This document shows, piece after piece, positions 55,443-63,710 of a DNA stretch of 64,000 nt. This DNA is from Anaerolineales bacterium UBA5195 (GTDB lineage: Bacteria > Chloroflexota > Anaerolineae > Anaerolineales > Villigracilaceae): the NCBI GenBank assembly GCA_002412925.1, contig DHVZ01000109.1, forward strand, positions 29,616-93,615, read 5' to 3'. The translations under genes and the position numbers were made by a program. A model generated the notes under the pieces. It saw only the letters and a list, made by a program, of their open reading frames with translations, had not been told where the DNA came from and did not search any database. Positions within the stretch are counted from its first letter, which is position 1; every line of letters begins with the position of its first letter.

Positions 55443-56108
55443 TCATTTCTTTTCGAGCAATTCCTTCAAGCGGGGATGTTCGGCGTACACCCCCCGGTAA
55501 TGTTCCGGTAAAAGCGCCGCAATCTGGCACATGATTTCGTCGGTGTAGCCCTGCAAGGCCTCGTCGCGGTTCTCTTTGGGGATGGGCGGCAGGGTGAACG
55601 GGATGCCACCTGTCAGTGTGACCCTGGATTTTCGAAAGCGTTTCACGTTGCCCCAAATAACCTTGTCCTCGGTGCCGGTAATCGCCACCGGGACAACCGG
55701 GAACCCGGAACGCGCTGCCAGGTAGGCAACGCCCGGTTTGCCTTCGATCAAAGCCCCGGTGCGGGAACGAGTTCCCTCGGGAGCAATCACCAGCGAGTTT
55801 CCGGCTTCCATCAATCCAATCATTTTACGCAGGGCTTTCAAGTCTGGGTTGAACCGGTCGACAAACAGGAAATTCAAATGTCGTCCGATAAAATTGATCC
55901 AGCCAACCCTTTCCCATTTTTCGGCCACCGGGATGAACATATCGAAGCGGTCGAAGACGTAATGGAACATGGCGATATCGATGATGCCGATATGGTTCGT
56001 CGCAAGGACGAATGCGCCGCTTTCGGGTACGTTTTCTTTGCCAATGACTTCGACCTCAGCAATCAGTTCGAAAACAAAATGGATCAGGCCGCGCAGGAAT
56101 TTACGCAT
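55443..56108 (-). CDS. PlsC-type 1-acyl-glycerol-3-phosphate acyltransferase, paralogue 2
   Basis: 221 residues from MRKFLRGLIHFVF. Acyltransferase motif I NHIGIID (H-x4-D), motif III VIAPEGTRSRTGAL, motif IV VVPVAITGTED. An N-terminal hydrophobic segment anchors it. It overlaps the upstream paralogue by 8 bases; the two are about 50 percent alike by eye, with the same C-terminal EIMCQIAALLPEHYRG, so they arose by tandem duplication. Confidence 0.9.
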   Translation of the reverse strand: MRKFLRGLIHFVFELIAEVEVIGKENVPESGAFVLATNHIGIIDIAMFHYVFDRFDMFIPVAEKWERVGWINFIGRHLNFLFVDRFNPDLKALRKMIGLMEAGNSLVIAPEGTRSRTGALIEGKPGVAYLAARSGFPVVPVAITGTEDKVIWGNVKRFRKSRVTLTGGIPFTLPPIPKENRDEALQGYTDEIMCQIAALLPEHYRGVYAEHPRLKELLEKK

Positions 56109-56790
56109 CTTTCCCTTTGCCCCGTTGCCCCTCTGCAAGAAGCTCCTGCAACCTTGGATGCTCCGCATAAAACCCGCGATACTTTTCCGGCAGCATTGCC
56201 CCGATCTGGCACATGATCTCGGTGGTGGCTGATGCCAGGGTCTCGTCGCGATCCTGTCCCTTGAGCGAGGGCAGGGTAAACGGCTTACCCGCGCGCACCA
56301 CGATTTTCGAACGGCGGAAATGCCTGAGATTATCCTTGACCACCCGATCTTCAGTGCCGGTCAGCGCAATTGGCACAACCGGCAGGCCGGTTTTGCTGGC
56401 AAAATAGGCCACACCGGGCCGGGCTTCCTGCAAGGCTTCGGACTTGGAGCGTGTCCCTTCGGGTGCGATCACAAAAACCCCGCCGTTTTTCAGGCGTTTC
56501 AAGACCTCGCGGATGGCCTGCACATCTGCATCGAAACGATTGATGAAAAACCCGCCCACCATTCGCACCAACCGACTGTAGAACCAGTGATCCTTATATT
56601 TTTCGGCCACCGGCATGATGATGTCTTCACGGTCGATGGCATAGTAAAGCAGGGCAGAATCGAGGCGGCCCAAATGATTGGAGGCCAGGATAAATCCGCC
56701 TTCTGGCGCATTTTCGTAGCCGGAGATTTCCACCCGCGCAATGATTCGAAGGATAATCCGAACGAGGATTTTAAATATTTTTTGTCCCAT
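56101..56790 (-). CDS. PlsC-type 1-acyl-glycerol-3-phosphate acyltransferase, paralogue 1
   Basis: 229 residues, from MGQKIFKILVRIILRII. H-x4-D motif NHLGRLDSA, VIAPEGTRSKSEAL, VVPIALTGTEDRV. Hydrophobic N-terminus. Makes phosphatidic acid from lysophosphatidate or acts on a related acceptor. Leads the pair with paralogue 2. Confidence 0.92.
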   Translation of the reverse strand: MGQKIFKILVRIILRIIARVEISGYENAPEGGFILASNHLGRLDSALLYYAIDREDIIMPVAEKYKDHWFYSRLVRMVGGFFINRFDADVQAIREVLKRLKNGGVFVIAPEGTRSKSEALQEARPGVAYFASKTGLPVVPIALTGTEDRVVKDNLRHFRRSKIVVRAGKPFTLPSLKGQDRDETLASATTEIMCQIGAMLPEKYRGFYAEHPRLQELLAEGQRGKGKDA

Positions 56791-56918
56791 GTTTGAATTG
56801 TAAGACAGGTCTTCTCAAGACGCAACAAAAAGACAATTGCTCTTTGAGAATCTCCGTGGTAGAACCCCAAAATGCGGCACTTTTAACGAAAAATCCCGGA
56901 GCCCCAAGACAATTCCCG

Positions 56919-56946
56919 CAAAAAATCCCCGGTTTTGCCGGGGATT
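56919..56946 (-). terminator. Rho-independent terminator of the PilZ gene
   Basis: AATCCCCGG (56924-56932) pairs with CCGGGGATT (56938-56946); on the minus strand a T-run of six follows. It lies just after the PilZ gene stop. Confidence 0.85.
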
Positions 56947-56976
56947 CATATTGTTTTCCAGGGGAGGCAGCTGGGC

Positions 56977-57339
56977 TTACCAGAACCCATCGCTCTGTGA
57001 GCCATATTTTGTCACCATGCGCTGAAAGATTTCATCGTCGTGCGGAGAAATACTGACAACTTGAAAACCCGCGTCAAAGGCAAATGGATCAGTCTCATCC
57101 GGTTTATTCCACCGACAGCGAGCTATAAAAGAGATGAAATTTTTATCGGAAATATCTGGGGTGAGATCAAGCCGGATGTTATAGTCTTTATTAACCAGCA
57201 TTTGCTGTGGGCTATCCAACTGGAATCCCTTTGGGCTGATATCTGCCAGGTATCCAATCAGTTGCTGGGTGTTGCTATCCAGCACGCGCATATAGTAGGT
57301 GAATTTTCGGCGCTTGACATATCTCCGTTCTTTAGGCAT
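56977..57339 (-). CDS. PilZ-domain protein
   Basis: 120 residues from MPKERRYVKRRKFTYY. c-di-GMP motifs: RRK (RxxxR-type, in the RYVKRRK region) and DISPKGFQLDS (D/N-x-S-x-x-G). Likely a single-domain c-di-GMP receptor. An upstream in-frame ATG at 57414 would place the start inside repeat copy C and was rejected; AGGAAGGA precedes the chosen ATG. Confidence 0.82.
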   Translation of the reverse strand: MPKERRYVKRRKFTYYMRVLDSNTQQLIGYLADISPKGFQLDSPQQMLVNKDYNIRLDLTPDISDKNFISFIARCRWNKPDETDPFAFDAGFQVVSISPHDDEIFQRMVTKYGSQSDGFW

Positions 57340-57360
57340 GGTCTCATCCTTCCTGGGTAT

Positions 57361-57453
57361 CAGCACTTCAGACAGTTGGGAGAACTTCCGATTTGGGTAT
57401 GTGGCGTACGCCACATACCCAAATCGGGCTTCAAACTGTTTTGTGAACTACTG
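57361..57453 (-). repeat. CAGTA-ended palindromic element, copy C (upstream of PilZ gene)
   Basis: 93-bp copy. Inner perfect palindrome CCGATTTGGGTATGTGGCGT paired with its reverse complement (57389-57428). Ends CAGCACTTCAGACAG and GAACTACTG differ slightly from the others, with possible compensating changes in the outer stem. 21 bp before the PilZ ATG in the same orientation relative to the gene. Confidence 0.85.
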
Positions 57454-57502
57454 AGTCTTAGTATAGACTGAGACAGTTGAAAATTCAACCACCTGTTTAA
57501 AA

Positions 57503-58660
57503 CTACAATGTTCTTAGAATGTGTGTCAGGATGGTTGCGCCGCTGCCGCCGATATTCTGCGCCATACCGATTTTTGCACCTTCCACCTGGGTTGGACCGC
57601 ATTCGCCCCTTAATTGTTGGACTACTTCGACGATTTGGTACATTCCTGTCGCGCCGACCGGGTGGCCCCGGGCTTTTAAGCCGCCACGGGTACAGATGGG
57701 AATCCGCCCCGTCACCAGGATCTCGTCATCTAGGCCGAGTCTCGGCCCCTGGCCGCGTTCCGCAAAACCGCAGGCTTCAAGCGAGAGTGCCGACATGATC
57801 GAGAACGCATCGTGGAGTTCGAAGACGTCGATATCGTTCGCGCCGACCCCGGCCATCTCAAACGCCCGTTTCGCTGAAGCATAGGCTGCCGACAGGAATA
57901 AGGGATCCTTCCGGCTGTGGACGGCGATCGTGTCCGTCGCCGAAGCCGACCCAGCCACGAGAATCCGTGGGCGGCCCGGGAGCGAGGCCACTTTCTCGGC
58001 TGGCACAATTACGGCTGCTGCTGCGCCATCTCCCACCGGTGAAGCGTCGAGGAGATTGATGGGAGTGGCGATCATGCTCGATTTTTCGAACTGTTCCAGT
58101 GTGATTATTTCGTGCAGGCGAGCATGTGGATTGTGGATGGCATTGGCATGCGCATTGATGGAAAATGGCGCAAAATCGGCATGTTTCCAACCAAATTCAT
58201 GCATGTAGCGCCGCATGACCAGCGCGTTCAACCCCACAAACGAGACACCCTCTTCCACCTCGTAATCTGCATCGGCGGCGGTTGCCAGCGCGGCGGTAAC
58301 ATCATGACCGGCCTTGTCGGTCATTTTTTCCACGCCCACCACCAGAGCGGATTCCATTTCACCCGAAGCGACGGATACCAGCCCGGCCCGGAATGCCGCT
58401 GCGCCGGAACCGCAGGCTGCCTCGATCTTGACCGCTTCTGCCCGCCACATGCCCACCCAGTCGGCGATAAAAGCGCCGAGTTGGTTTTGCCCGCCGATCA
58501 GCGGGGAGAGCATATTCCCGACAAAAAGCCCTTCGGGATGTTCCACGCCCGAATCGTGTATGGCTGCCAGGGCCGCCTCACCCGCAAGCTCGCGCAGGGA
58601 TAAGTCCCAATGCTCGTCGATGACGGTTTGTCCGATACCCAAAATAGCAACTGGTCGCAT
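57503..58660 (-). CDS. Thiolase family acyl-CoA acetyltransferase (SCP-x-like)
   Basis: 385 residues. Nucleophile Cys in KIEAACGSGAAAFRAG (about 85), His in VFELHDAFSIMSALSLEACGF, and GHPVGATGMYQIVEVV. Resembles the thiolase group often found with a DUF35/OB-fold partner and ketoacyl-CoA condensations, though none is adjacent. Single gene on the minus strand. Confidence 0.9.
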   Translation of the reverse strand: MRPVAILGIGQTVIDEHWDLSLRELAGEAALAAIHDSGVEHPEGLFVGNMLSPLIGGQNQLGAFIADWVGMWRAEAVKIEAACGSGAAAFRAGLVSVASGEMESALVVGVEKMTDKAGHDVTAALATAADADYEVEEGVSFVGLNALVMRRYMHEFGWKHADFAPFSINAHANAIHNPHARLHEIITLEQFEKSSMIATPINLLDASPVGDGAAAAVIVPAEKVASLPGRPRILVAGSASATDTIAVHSRKDPLFLSAAYASAKRAFEMAGVGANDIDVFELHDAFSIMSALSLEACGFAERGQGPRLGLDDEILVTGRIPICTRGGLKARGHPVGATGMYQIVEVVQQLRGECGPTQVEGAKIGMAQNIGGSGATILTHILRTL

Positions 58661-58758
58661 AGAAATTCTCCATAAAAAGATTCTATTTCGATTTTACCGG
58701 ATTGCTCTCTCAGGAACTATCCAAAAGTTGGGCAAAAACAGGGTTTTTGGCCTATACT

Positions 58759-58867
58759 CAGTAGTTCACGAAACTTCTTGAATAAGCCCGATTTTGGTGT
58801 GTGTGGCGGGCGGCCGCCCGCCACACACACCAAAATCGGAAGTTCTCCCAAATTTCGTGAAGTACTG
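58759..58867 (+). repeat. CAGTA-ended palindromic element, copy D (upstream of emfourin-like gene)
   Basis: Longest copy, 109 bp. Inner perfect palindrome CCGATTTTGGTGTGTGTGGC...GCCACACACACCAAAATCGG, with a GGGCGGCCGCCC centre. Ends CAGTAGTTCACGAAAC and TTTCGTGAAGTACTG, as in copy B. 43 bp before the GTG start, same relative orientation. Confidence 0.9.
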
Positions 58868-58910
58868 ATAATATTCATAACAAAACACAACTTTATTCTG
58901 AGGTGAGGCT

Positions 58911-59408
58911 GTGCGTAAACTTTTAGTGTCTGTCAGCGTGTTGTTGATCGCTCTGGGACTTCTTGGCTGCAGGGTCTTTTATTCGAGCTTCCCGACCCCA
59001 ACGGTAATCCCCACCCAGGCGGCGCAAACAGCGCAAAGAATGCCCAAATTGACCGGGAATTGGCAGATCCGCATGACGCAGAGCGGCGGATTTGCGGGCG
59101 TATCACGCAGGCTTGAAATCTCCAGCAGCGGAGAAATGACCATTATCGATGAGCGCAGCAAAAAGCAAAGGGCCAGCCAACTTCCCCCTGACATGTTCGC
59201 CATGCTCAAAGAGATGGTTGCTTCAACCATCTATCACCCGCCCACCAAGCTCCTGATGTGTGAGGATTGTTTTGTTTTCGAGTTAAAAATTGAGAATGGC
59301 ACGGAGCAGTTCCAGGTGCAAATCGATGAACTCAACTTGCCCAATTCGGGTTTGGAGACGTTGATTGGCTTCCTCGAAAAATTGCTTAACAGCAGCAACA
59401 ACCAATAA
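58911..59408 (+). CDS. Lipoprotein with emfourin-like domain
   Basis: 165 residues from GTG. Signal peptide ending in lipobox LLGC (Cys at about 20). After a Pro/Thr spacer, IRMTQSGGFAGVSRRLEISSSGEMTI and CEDCFVFELKIENGTEQFQVQIDELNLPN fit the emfourin fold (protealysin/M4 inhibitor family), including the SGGFAG start. The next gene encodes a small HExxH protein, suggesting an inhibitor-protease relation. By-eye family call. Confidence 0.7.
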   Translation: MRKLLVSVSVLLIALGLLGCRVFYSSFPTPTVIPTQAAQTAQRMPKLTGNWQIRMTQSGGFAGVSRRLEISSSGEMTIIDERSKKQRASQLPPDMFAMLKEMVASTIYHPPTKLLMCEDCFVFELKIENGTEQFQVQIDELNLPNSGLETLIGFLEKLLNSSNNQ

Positions 59409-59428
59409 CGATTGCTTCTGATTATTCC

Positions 59429-59953
59429 ATGAATCCTTACGTCGTTTGGACCAACTCAATCCTGGAAAATCTCTCCCGCGTAGACGAAGCCTGTATGGAA
59501 TACTTGCGTTTGCGCCGGGTAAAAATCGGGTTCAACCGTCAATCAGCCTCCACCGGGGCGATGTGGTTCATTGACGGGAATATTTACATGAACGCGCGTT
59601 ACTATAGCCTCCAGACAGCCACGAATGACCCGCATCTTCTCGCGCTGATTGTCCATGAAGTCCGCCATTTGCAGCAGGGTTTTTTTACTGCCCTGTCAGT
59701 CTACGGCGAATTGGAAGCCTGGCAGCTTGGCTTTCGGGTCTACCAAAGTCTGACGGGACACCTGCCCCTCGGCCTGGGCGGCAATCCACATGCCACGCTG
59801 CTCGAAATCATGTCCCTGCCCCTGGGTTGGGACCGCCAGGTTTTGCGGCGCGCCCGAATCTTGATGCGTGAATACGCCGGGAAAGGCTATCGCGCCGATC
59901 TGCTGCCGCTCTATCCTTTGGGAAAAGAAATCAAATCTCATTTAAAACGATAA
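59429..59953 (+). CDS. Small HExxH putative metallopeptidase
   Basis: 174 residues, no signal peptide. Zinc motif HEVRHLQQG (about residues 75-83) followed 14 residues later by GELEAWQLG, a likely third ligand Glu. The remainder is helical with a basic C-terminus. No family recognised. It follows the emfourin-like lipoprotein by 20 bases and shares a transcription unit with it. Activity unproven; HExxH can be structural. Confidence 0.6.
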   Translation: MNPYVVWTNSILENLSRVDEACMEYLRLRRVKIGFNRQSASTGAMWFIDGNIYMNARYYSLQTATNDPHLLALIVHEVRHLQQGFFTALSVYGELEAWQLGFRVYQSLTGHLPLGLGGNPHATLLEIMSLPLGWDRQVLRRARILMREYAGKGYRADLLPLYPLGKEIKSHLKR

Positions 59954-59982
59954 GGGCGCGTCTATCGCGCCCTTATCGTTTT
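59944..59982. terminator. Bidirectional terminator
   Basis: cgataagggcgcg (59948-59960) pairs with cgcgcccttatcg (59966-59978), flanked by AAAA and TTTT, so it works on both strands between the convergent HExxH and decarboxylase genes. Confidence 0.9.
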
Positions 59983-59995
59983 ATACACAGGGAGC

Positions 59996-61147
59996 TTACC
60001 CAATCCCCATCATTTTACCGACAATCGCCAGCAAGACGCCGCCCGCAATGACTGAACCCAATTGCCCGGCGGTATTCGATCCCATCGCGTGCATCAGGAT
60101 AAAGTTGTTTGGGTCTTCTTCAAGCGCCATTTTGGCTGAGATGCGTCCGGCCATGGGGAAGGCGCTGATGCCGCAGGCGCCGATCAATGGATTGATCTTG
60201 CCGCCGCTCAGGAAGGACATCAATTTCCCGAACAACAGCCCGGCCACCGTATCCAGGATGAAGGCCAGCAGGCCCAGGATCATGATCCCTAGGGTGCGTA
60301 TCTGGAAACCCGTAACCGGGTCGAACAGGAATTTCTCGGCAGTCATGGTCGCGCCGATGGCCAGGCCCAGAAACAGCGTGGAGATATTGATGATTTCGTT
60401 CTGGGCAGCCTTGCTCAAGCGGTCGACCACACCCGCTTCGCGCAGCAGGTTGCCCAGCATCAAGGCCGCAATCAGTGGGGCGGCTGCCGGGGCCAACAGG
60501 CTGACGGCAATCGTCACCACCACCGGGAATGAGACCACCGTCACTCTGGCCACGGGTCGAGGCGCATAATCCATCCGGATCAGACGCTCCTTGCGGGATG
60601 TCATCAGTCTCATAATGGGCGGCTGGATAATTGGGATGAGACTCATGTATGAGTAGGCTGCCACCGCTATTGGGCCAAGCATATCGGGGGCCAGTTTCGA
60701 GGCGACGTAAATCGCTGTCGGGCCATCGATCGCGCCAATCACGCCAATTGAAGCGGCTTCGTTTAGTTCGTATCCGAGCAGGGTTGCCAGGATGAGCGCG
60801 CCAAAGATGCCAAACTGCCCCGCTGCGCCGAGCAAAACCATCTTGGGCTGGGCCAGCAGCGGGCGGAAATCGATCATCGCGCCCACACCGATGAAAATCA
60901 GCAGGGGAAATAGTTCAGTCTTGATGCCCGCGTCATAAATCACCTTGAGAAAACTCTCAGGGTTGTAGACTGACATGCCCAGGTTGGCCAGAATGCAGCC
61001 AAAGCCGATGGGCAGCAACAACACTGGCTCATATTCTTTCGCCACAGCCAGGTAAATCAGCAGGCTGCCGAGCAAAAGCATCACGGCGTTGGCCCACGTA
61101 AATTGCAGCCCGCCAAAGACGCTCAAAAATAATTCGCCTACATTCAT
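59996..61147 (-). CDS. Na+-transporting decarboxylase beta subunit (OadB/MmdB/GcdB)
   Basis: 383 residues with about nine TM segments. Conserved LLPIGFGCILANLGMS, FLGLAIGATMTAEKFL and GKINPLIGACGISAFPMAGRI, the sodium path of the decarboxylase pump. Its start overlaps the biotin-carrier gene by 4 bases. With the alpha, gamma and biotin subunits it forms a complete complex using decarboxylation energy to export Na+. Confidence 0.95.
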   Translation of the reverse strand: MNVGELFLSVFGGLQFTWANAVMLLLGSLLIYLAVAKEYEPVLLLPIGFGCILANLGMSVYNPESFLKVIYDAGIKTELFPLLIFIGVGAMIDFRPLLAQPKMVLLGAAGQFGIFGALILATLLGYELNEAASIGVIGAIDGPTAIYVASKLAPDMLGPIAVAAYSYMSLIPIIQPPIMRLMTSRKERLIRMDYAPRPVARVTVVSFPVVVTIAVSLLAPAAAPLIAALMLGNLLREAGVVDRLSKAAQNEIINISTLFLGLAIGATMTAEKFLFDPVTGFQIRTLGIMILGLLAFILDTVAGLLFGKLMSFLSGGKINPLIGACGISAFPMAGRISAKMALEEDPNNFILMHAMGSNTAGQLGSVIAGGVLLAIVGKMMGIG

Positions 61148-61563
61148 GACTCGAACTCCACCAGCGGATGCTTGTGTCCCACCGTTGATCCGGCGGTGAC
61201 CAGTACCTTTGCCACTTTACCGGCCCGCACCGAGCGAATATTGTTTTTCATTTTCATCGCTTCGATGATCAGCAAGGTCGCCCCAGATTCCACCTCATCG
61301 CCTGGCTTGACAAAGACTTCGATCACTGTGCCGGGCAGCGGGGAGAGCATGGCATTGCCCGATAAACTGGCCGAAGACGCAGCAGGCGCAACCGGCTTTG
61401 CATCCCCCGCGGGGAGACCTTCTGGTCTTACTGCTGCCTTGTTCGTGATTTCGGGGCTGACTTCAAATACCTCGCCATCCACCCGCGCGATGACGGGGCG
61501 CTTATTGAGGTCATCGATCTCGACTTCAAATGTTTTCTCGCCTATTTTGACGTTGTATTTCAT
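61144..61563 (-). CDS. Biotin/lipoyl carrier subunit of Na+ decarboxylase
   Basis: 139 residues from MKYNVKIGEKTFEVEID. Central Pro/Ala-rich linker, then a C-terminal biotinyl domain with the biotin Lys in EAMKM (about 107) and VTAGSTVGHKHPLVEFES. Follows oadG-like and precedes the beta subunit gene. A CCCTCTCC repeat lies in its upstream gap (61580-61609). Confidence 0.92.
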   Translation of the reverse strand: MKYNVKIGEKTFEVEIDDLNKRPVIARVDGEVFEVSPEITNKAAVRPEGLPAGDAKPVAPAASSASLSGNAMLSPLPGTVIEVFVKPGDEVESGATLLIIEAMKMKNNIRSVRAGKVAKVLVTAGSTVGHKHPLVEFES

Positions 61564-61579
61564 CTTCGAACTCAATCTT

Positions 61580-61609
61580 TCCCCCTCTCCCAAATGGAGA
61601 GGGCGGGGT
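61580..61609. repeat. CCCTCTCC...GGAGAGGG repeat
   Basis: CCCTCTCC-caaat-GGAGAGGG with CCCC/GGGG flanks, in the gap before the biotin-carrier gene. Fourth copy of the family at 21523, 42775 and 49390. Confidence 0.65.
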
Positions 61610-61614
61610 GATGG

Positions 61615-61929
61615 CTATCGCCGCTTGCCTTTTTCGTACAACTGGCGGCTGCGTGTGCTCAATTGCCAGGCGCTGACGAGTGCCGTTGGCGGGGCTGAGA
61701 GTGGGTGCGCTGACGAGAGTTCCTGCTCTGCCAGGGCAATTGCCACAGCCACAGCGGCGGCTTTCGTTCTGAGGTTCTCATTGTCCATTTCGACAGGCTC
61801 CGGGGAGTCGGTCCCATCATCGTCTTTGAACGGGAGCGCCGTCAGCCCGGCCATCATCCACCATAGCAGGATGATCGCGCTAAACGTAATTCCCATTCCA
61901 AGCAGGGTAATCCATAATGCTTCTGTCAT
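61615..61929 (-). CDS. OadG-type small subunit of Na+ decarboxylase
   Basis: 104 residues, one N-terminal TM (ALWITLLGMGITFSAIILLWWMM), acidic-to-basic tail. This is the gamma/delta subunit that anchors and links the complex. Two adjacent ATGs; 61929 has better SD spacing. Fourth required gene of the cluster. Confidence 0.88.
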   Translation of the reverse strand: MTEALWITLLGMGITFSAIILLWWMMAGLTALPFKDDDGTDSPEPVEMDNENLRTKAAAVAVAIALAEQELSSAHPLSAPPTALVSAWQLSTRSRQLYEKGKRR

Positions 61930-61941
61930 CATCGCCTCGCG

Positions 61942-63495
61942 CTAGACCGGGATATTGCCGTGTTTGCGAGGCGGCGCAGGGGCATATTTATCGCGCAGGG
62001 CAGATAACGCTGCGATAATCTTGGGGCGCGTTTCTTTTGGCTCGATGATGTCATCCACATAGCCGGTGCTGGCCGCCTGGTATGGATTATTAAAGCGCTG
62101 ACGATAATCATCTGCGAGACGTTTGCGTTCAGCAGCCGGGTCAGCGGCGGTCTCGATTTGTTTTTTGAACAGGATATTTACCGCGCCCTCGGCGCCCAAG
62201 ACTGCAATTTCAGCCGACGGCCACGCATAAGTCACGTCTGTTCCAAGATATTTGCTCGACATAACCACGTATGCACCGCCATAAGCCTTGCGGGTGATGA
62301 CGGTCACCTTCGGTACGGTGGCATTGGAATAAGCATAAAGCAGTTTCGCGCCATGGCGGATGATGCCGCCGTGCTCCTGGGCGATACCAGGCAGGAAGCC
62401 GGGCGAATCGACAAAAGTGACCAGCGGGATGTTGAAACAGTCACACATCATCACAAAACGGGTCATCTTGTCTGACGCATCGATATCGATGACACCCGCC
62501 ATGACTGCCGGTTCCTGCGCTACGATACCCACACTGTGCCCGCCAATGCGCGCCAGTCCAACGATGGCATTGCGCGCCCAGGCAGGCTGGATTTCAAGGA
62601 AGCTGCCCCGATCCACCACTGTCTCAATGACGGGGTGCATCACATAGGGCATGGTCGGATCGATTGGAACGATGCTGTTCAGGCTTTCATCCATCCGCGA
62701 AGGGTCGTCGCTAGGCTGGATAAATGGCGGGTTTTCGATGTTGTTTGACGGGATGTACGAAATGAATTTGCGGACAGTATCCAGCGCTTCCAGTTCGGTT
62801 TTGACTGCGATGTGCGCTACGCCGCTGACCGACATGTGGATGTCGCTGCCGCCGAGTGATTCAGAGTCGATCACCTCGCCGGTCACGGCTTTGATGACAT
62901 CCGGCCCGGTCAGGAACATGAACGATTGCTTCTCGACCATGATGACCAGGTCTGTCAGCGCAGGTGAGTAGGCTGCGCCGCCCGCGCATGGGCCAAGCAT
63001 GACAGAAATCTGCGGGATAACGCCCGACAACTGGGCATTGCGCCGGAAAATTTCAGCATAAGCGCCCAGCGCCTTCACGCCTTCCTGAATGCGTGCGCCG
63101 CCCGAATCCAGCAGGCCGATGCATGGTGCGCCATTGCGCAGGGCCAGGTCCATCACGCGGCAGATTTTATGGCTCTGCATTTCGGAGAGCGCGCCGCCGA
63201 AAATCGTGAAGTCTTGGGCGTAAACGTACACTACGCGCCCATCGATCTGTCCATAGCCGGTGACGACACCATCGCCAAGGAACTTTTCAGTCGTAATGCT
63301 CAATTCATCGGCATGACCGGTGATGAAAGGTTCCAATTCGTTAAAAGTTCCAGTGTCGAGCAGCATCTCCACCCGTTCACGGGCAGTATTTTTGCCTTTG
63401 GCATGTTGCTTTTCGATACGGTCTACACCGCCGCCCTCGCGGGCTTTGGCCCGCATGGCGCGCAGTTCTAAAATTCTAGGATCTTCTTCGTGCAT
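61942..63495 (-). CDS. Carboxyltransferase/decarboxylase alpha subunit (MmdA/PccB type)
   Basis: 517 residues from MHEEDPRILELRAMRAKA, with GAGG 8 bases upstream. Crotonase-like carboxyltransferase with LLDSGGARIQEGVKALGAYAEIFRRNAQLSGVIPQISVMLGPCAGGAAYSPALTD and the second-half SPGFLPGIAQEHGGIIRHGAKLL. Length and sequence fit methylmalonyl-CoA decarboxylase alpha; a biotin-dependent acyl-CoA specificity (methylmalonyl-, propionyl- or glutaconyl-like) is likely but not fixed. Leads the four-gene cluster. Confidence 0.92.
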   Translation of the reverse strand: MHEEDPRILELRAMRAKAREGGGVDRIEKQHAKGKNTARERVEMLLDTGTFNELEPFITGHADELSITTEKFLGDGVVTGYGQIDGRVVYVYAQDFTIFGGALSEMQSHKICRVMDLALRNGAPCIGLLDSGGARIQEGVKALGAYAEIFRRNAQLSGVIPQISVMLGPCAGGAAYSPALTDLVIMVEKQSFMFLTGPDVIKAVTGEVIDSESLGGSDIHMSVSGVAHIAVKTELEALDTVRKFISYIPSNNIENPPFIQPSDDPSRMDESLNSIVPIDPTMPYVMHPVIETVVDRGSFLEIQPAWARNAIVGLARIGGHSVGIVAQEPAVMAGVIDIDASDKMTRFVMMCDCFNIPLVTFVDSPGFLPGIAQEHGGIIRHGAKLLYAYSNATVPKVTVITRKAYGGAYVVMSSKYLGTDVTYAWPSAEIAVLGAEGAVNILFKKQIETAADPAAERKRLADDYRQRFNNPYQAASTGYVDDIIEPKETRPKIIAALSALRDKYAPAPPRKHGNIPV

Positions 63496-63710
63496 AGGAA
63501 TGTCCTCTCTAAGAATTGTGAAAGCAGTCACAATGTAAGCCTCAGTATACGCGGGTCAAACAAAAACGAATAGTGATAGGCGTCATACGAAGAGGCATGC
63601 TAAATGTTACAGAATAATGATTCAAAGTGTGCACGCAAATGTTGTCAGAAAAGTGAGACTTGGGTAGGATAGGAGTTTGCGAAGACCAAATCCACCCAAG
63701 GCTCACCGAG

